DNA of 9,400 nt from Candidatus Stygibacter frigidus (GTDB lineage: Bacteria > Cloacimonadota > Cloacimonadia > Cloacimonadales > TCS61). The stretch covers positions 1 through 9,400 of the forward strand of contig JAVCCT010000224.1 in assembly GCA_030765325.1 (NCBI GenBank). The letters run 5' to 3'. The notes beneath the pieces were generated by a model, which did no database searches, had not been told where the DNA came from, and saw nothing but the letters and a program-made list of their open reading frames with translations. A program made the translations under genes and the position numbers. This document shows positions 8,380 to 9,400 of this stretch, piece by piece; within the stretch, counting starts at the first letter, position 1; every line of letters begins with the position of its first letter.

Positions 8380-8418
8380 AATAACCGGAAGGGGATATCC
8401 CTTTCCGGTTATTTTTTT
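8380..8418 (+). terminator. Intrinsic (Rho-independent) terminator of the operon
   Basis: AATAACCGGAA (8380-8390) pairs perfectly with TTCCGGTTATT (8403-8413). The inner bases extend the stem with one G-T wobble and three G-C pairs around an ATAT loop, giving about 15 pairs. A run of seven T (8412-8418) follows on the + strand, twelve bases after the icd stop. On the - strand no comparable T run follows the stem, so it should work mainly for the + strand operon. Confidence 0.92.
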
Positions 8419-8435
8419 ATCTAAATTATGAAGAT

Positions 8436-8507
8436 GGTGATGGGTGAGAATCGTTAGTCTCATGCCTCACTTCTCCCTCTGAACGCAGTGAAGTCCCCAT
8501 CAATCAC
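8436..8507. repeat. Nested short inverted repeats between the terminator and the permease remnant
   Basis: TGATGGG (8438-8444) is complementary to CCCATCA (8496-8502). Inside it GTGAG (8444-8448) pairs with CTCAC (8466-8470), and ACTTC (8469-8473) with GAAGT (8490-8494). GTGAT (8437-8441) could alternatively pair with ATCAC (8503-8507). Together these could fold as a small three-way junction, though some bases are shared between helices. The right outer arm overlaps the stop codon of the - strand permease. There is no T run, so it is not a typical terminator. Helices are only 5-7 pairs, and chance cannot be excluded. Confidence 0.3.
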
Positions 8508-9327
8508 ATTTTAGGGACTGGATGGGATTTCTTCTGGTAGCATTATAGGTTAGCCAACTCACAGTTGCTAAGGAGATAAACAGGGCAATTAGTCCCGCCA
8601 CTGCAAAAATCCACCAGCTTAACTCTACTTTAAAGGCAAAATTTCCCAGCCATTTAATCATTGCATACCTGGCTATTGGTACTGCGATCACAAAGGCTAT
8701 TAATATCAATTTAATAATATCAAAGTTAAGCATTCGCATCAGCTCGCTAACCGAAGCACCATTCACTTTTCTGATGCCAATTTCTCTGGTTCTTTTCACC
8801 AGCATATAGGAGGTCATGCCAAACATGCCAATACATGCTAAAAAGATAGCCATTCCGGCAAAGAAACCCATTAACTGAAAAGTTCTATTGTCCTTTTGAT
8901 AGCGTGATTCTAAGATCTGGTCAAGGAATTCATAGCTGATCACCTGTTCAGGATAAATGCTTTGAGTGATATGGGTAACAGCCTCTTTAGAAGCATATAT
9001 ATCAGATGACTTGAGTTTAACAATAAGATGATAAGCTACCGAATACTCTATTAGATAAACAACCGGTTTGATTTCGTTTTGTAGCGGCTCAAAGTTAATA
9101 TCATCGATAATACCTACTACTTTTCGGGTTGATCTGGGCCATCCGCATTTTATTGTTTGTCCCAGCGGATCACCCTCCAGTCCGAGAAAAGTAACAGCAG
9201 CCTTATTTAGCCTGACTTTCGCACTTTGCCCTAAAAAATAAAATATCATATAATCGCATATGTCACTATACTGTAGCAAGTTAGGTATATTCTTTGTCGG
9301 TTTTAGTGAAACTGTAAGTCCCTGCAA
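8500..9327 (-). pseudogene. C-terminal remnant of a MacB/FtsX-type ABC transporter permease
   Basis: The readable 275 residues match the C-terminal third of the large permeases (about 780-800 residues) of the MacB/FtsX family. From about residue 35 on there is a periplasmic-domain end (AKVRLNKAAVTFLGL, then KVVGIIDDINF). Next come three membrane segments, about 152-177, 204-222 and 238-260, with the cytoplasmic motif KRTREIGIRKVNGAS at 178-192 and a final NPIQSLK typical of the family. The N-terminal membrane segment and most of the periplasmic domain are missing. The only start upstream of the conserved part is a TTG at 9327 with no ribosome binding site, and a TAA lies in frame at 9337-9339. 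The first 34 residues do not look like the family. This suggests truncation or a frameshift, although a sequencing error could give the same picture. It is convergent with the operon, and no ATPase partner is in the window. Such proteins use an ABC ATPase to move or signal to substrates across the envelope; the substrate here is unknown. Confidence 0.65.
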
Positions 9328-9400
9328 ACAAATAACTTAATATTTCAAATCCCGAATGTAGTGCCTGAGTTATTGACTTTGTAGAATATATAATTTGACA

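Larger units (their letters stand above)
988..8418 (+). other. Probable four-gene operon acn-aclB-aclA-icd
   Basis: Four genes on one strand follow each other with gaps of 26, 2 and 8 bases. Each is preceded by a Shine-Dalgarno sequence, no internal hairpin-plus-T-run was seen in the gaps, and one strong terminator closes the block. All four products act on citrate or isocitrate, which supports joint expression. The upstream dehydrogenase might belong to the same transcript. That a single mRNA exists is an inference from spacing and the terminator. Confidence 0.75.

Noticed and set aside
8380..8418. Bidirectional terminator also serving the permease gene
   Set aside because: The stem is symmetrical, but on the - strand it is followed by TATCGTTTAATG-like sequence without a continuous T run, so function in that direction is weakly supported.

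Overview
The window (9.4 kb, AT-rich, standard genetic code) carries a compact block of central carbon metabolism on the + strand, then a convergent damaged transporter gene. The core is four tightly spaced genes: an Aquifex-type aconitase (988-2937), the two subunits of a bacterial ATP-citrate lyase (small, 2964-4253; large, 4256-6103) and a monomeric NADP-dependent isocitrate dehydrogenase (6112-8367). Gaps are 26, 2 and 8 bases, and the block ends in a strong intrinsic terminator (8380-8418). It therefore reads as one transcription unit.

Together the four products cover every step between 2-oxoglutarate and acetyl-CoA plus oxaloacetate: reductive carboxylation of 2-oxoglutarate to isocitrate (Icd), isomerisation to citrate (Acn), and ATP- and CoA-dependent cleavage (AclAB). 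This is the six-carbon half of the reductive TCA (rTCA) cycle. ATP-citrate lyase is the diagnostic enzyme, and monomeric NADP-IDH is the type known as a carboxylating enzyme in green sulfur bacteria. The ferredoxin-dependent enzymes and the C4 half are not in the window, so autotrophy is an inference. The same module could supply acetyl-CoA or NADPH in a heterotroph.

Upstream (from before position 1 to 902) lies a GhrA-like 2-hydroxyacid dehydrogenase cut by the window edge. The 85-base AT-rich gap after it has no visible terminator, so it may be co-transcribed. Downstream, on the - strand, 8500-9327 is the C-terminal part of a MacB/FtsX-type permease. It has a TTG-only start, no ribosome binding site and an in-frame stop just upstream, which suggests a truncated or frameshifted pseudogene. 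Between the terminator and that gene are nested short inverted repeats.

Organism: an anaerobic or microaerophilic bacterium of moderate to low GC. The large MacB/FtsX family with a short KRTREIGIRK-type motif is common in the Bacteroidota/Chlorobiota/Cloacimonadota/Marinimicrobia area, and the rTCA enzymes fit that area too. Cloacimonadota is my best guess, held with low confidence. I saw no RNA genes, CRISPR array, insertion sequence or phage gene. The system is a known pathway in an unusually compact layout, not an undescribed one.
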